Assembly (NCBI GenBank): GCA_036272815.1
Contig: DATAYA010000310.1
Span: forward strand, 1-5,252
Length of the DNA: 5,252 bases
Source of the DNA: DATAYA01 sp036272815
Lineage (GTDB): Bacteria > Pseudomonadota > Alphaproteobacteria > Acetobacterales > Acetobacteraceae
Direction: 5' to 3'
Under the pieces are notes generated by a model. That model ran no database searches. It worked only from the letters and a program-made list of their open reading frames with translations, and was not told the DNA's origin. Positions within the stretch are counted from its first letter, which is position 1; the number at the start of each line of letters is the position of its first letter. Position numbers and translations under genes: made by a program. Below are positions 4,619 through 5,252 of this stretch, one piece after another.

Positions 4619-5252
4619 TCAGGCAGGCAAGGCGCGCAAGGGCGGGCCGCTCACGCGATGGTGCGACACGCGGTCGCGCTCCGCAAGACTAGGCACCGAT
4701 AACGGGGCGTTATTATCGGCCGAAAGCAGGGCGTTGTTGATCGACTTGATCGGCAGCCCGAGCGGCAGCACCCAGCCCCGGCCGGTCGCGCGCACCCGCT
4801 CGGCCGGCGCGCCGAGGTCGAACACCGCGGCAGGCAGCCCCGCACGCCAGGCAAGACTGAGCGTGTAGCTCCAGGTCTCCGGCCAGAGCGCGGGCAGAAA
4901 GGCGAGGTCGGCCCGCTGCGCCCGGACCAGCGCTTCTGCCTCCGCCTCATCATACTCGCCGGTGACGAAGGCGCTTCCGGTGTCGATCAGGCGGTCGTCG
5001 TCGATGGTGTGGCCGACCACGACGAAGCTGAGCGGCAGCGCGCGCGCCGCCGCATCGCGGGCACAGGCGAGCAGCACCTCGTAGCCCTTCTCGATGCCGA
5101 TGCCGCCCGGGATGACGACGCGGCGGAGGCGACCCGCCGCGGCCACCGGCGGCACCGGCGGCACGGGAATGGCCGCATCATCCTCCCACGGCCGGACCGC
5201 GGGCCGCAGCCCGGGGAACTGCCGCCGCATCCGCGCCGCCGCGTCCGCCGAG
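4619..5252 (-). CDS. Glycosyltransferase C-terminal half, GT4-like (runs off right edge)
   Basis: The last 210 residues of a larger protein whose start is beyond the right edge; the frame is open to base 5252, so the ATG at 5230 is internal. The visible part begins ADAAARMRRQFPGLRPAVRP, then VVIPGGIGIEKGYEVLLACA, the first strand and Gly-rich turn of a GT-B donor-binding domain. FVVVGHTIDDDRL and TGEYDEAEAEALV follow. Next is WPETWSYTLSLAWRAGLPAA, where the Glu at 4879-4877 fits the first Glu of E-x7-E but the second position (4855-4853) is Leu. FDLGAPAERVRATGRGWVLP closes the domain. Such domains often occur in long multi-domain glycosyltransferases of O-antigen or protein glycosylation clusters. 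The final 50 residues, past LPLGLPIKSIN, are non-conserved and include a short duplication. It is the first gene visible in the minus-strand operon; the TGA at 4621-4619 lies 23 bp before the next start. Confidence 0.85.
   Translation of the reverse strand, partial: SADAAARMRRQFPGLRPAVRPWEDDAAIPVPPVPPVAAAGRLRRVVIPGGIGIEKGYEVLLACARDAAARALPLSFVVVGHTIDDDRLIDTGSAFVTGEYDEAEAEALVRAQRADLAFLPALWPETWSYTLSLAWRAGLPAAVFDLGAPAERVRATGRGWVLPLGLPIKSINNALLSADNNAPLSVPSLAERDRVSHHRVSGPPLRALPA
4695..4738 (-). repeat. Degenerate 24-bp-period duplication in the partial glycosyltransferase 3' end
   Basis: Two 20-base units (4719-4738 and 4695-4714 on the minus strand) match at 15 of 20 positions and are spaced 24 bases apart. 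They encode NNALLSAD followed by NNAPLSVP. They lie after the conserved domain, in a locally less GC-rich patch (GATAATAACG) unlike the surrounding sequence. Confidence 0.55.

Noticed and set aside
3501..4868. A 455-codon plus-strand open frame opposite the minus-strand operon
   Set aside because: It spans three real minus-strand genes and their gaps, shows no family motif, and has biased Arg/Ala/Gly composition.

Overview
The window is very GC-rich and densely coded, with long spurious open frames antisense to most real genes. Gene content and protein style suggest an alphaproteobacterium, most likely Rhodospirillales/Acetobacteraceae-like: a DUF6481-type charged protein next to pyrophosphatase, a MgtC/SapB start, an EamA exporter and surface-glycan glycosyltransferases. 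That placement is inference from family resemblance, not from a marker gene.

Layout, left to right. A MgtC/SapB-family protein begins at 97 on the minus strand and runs off the left edge. Divergent from it, after about 200 bp, is a ten-helix EamA/DMT transporter (301-1161, +). Next comes a tight plus-strand set: a 58-residue charged protein with a TTG start (1256-1432), a 124-residue DUF6481-like coiled-coil protein (1460-1834), and a family I inorganic pyrophosphatase overlapping it by 4 bp (from 1831). The right half is on the minus strand and converges on the pyrophosphatase. Read 5' to 3' it holds the C-terminal part of a glycosyltransferase entering from the right edge (5252-4619), an unnamed protein with a three-fold C-terminal repeat (4595-3681), and a complete GT4-like glycosyltransferase (3640-2321). 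These three look like one operon for a surface polysaccharide or protein glycosylation.

The most striking observation is that two of these genes are each broken by a single in-frame TAG, and the same frame continues with family-like sequence after it. In the pyrophosphatase the TAG (2251-2253) is at the position of the catalytic Tyr141 of the E. coli enzyme. All other active-site residues upstream are present, and the missing C-terminal 34 codons follow in frame to a TGA at 2356-2358. In the repeat protein the TAG (3936-3938) falls inside the second repeat, with 84 further codons in frame to a TGA at 3681-3683. Sequence error, real nonsense mutation and amber suppression all remain possible. 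The EamA gene appears to use TAG as an ordinary terminator, which argues against simple genome-wide reassignment.

No tRNA, rRNA, CRISPR array, insertion sequence or attachment site was recognised. No gene-free stretch exceeds 300 bases.
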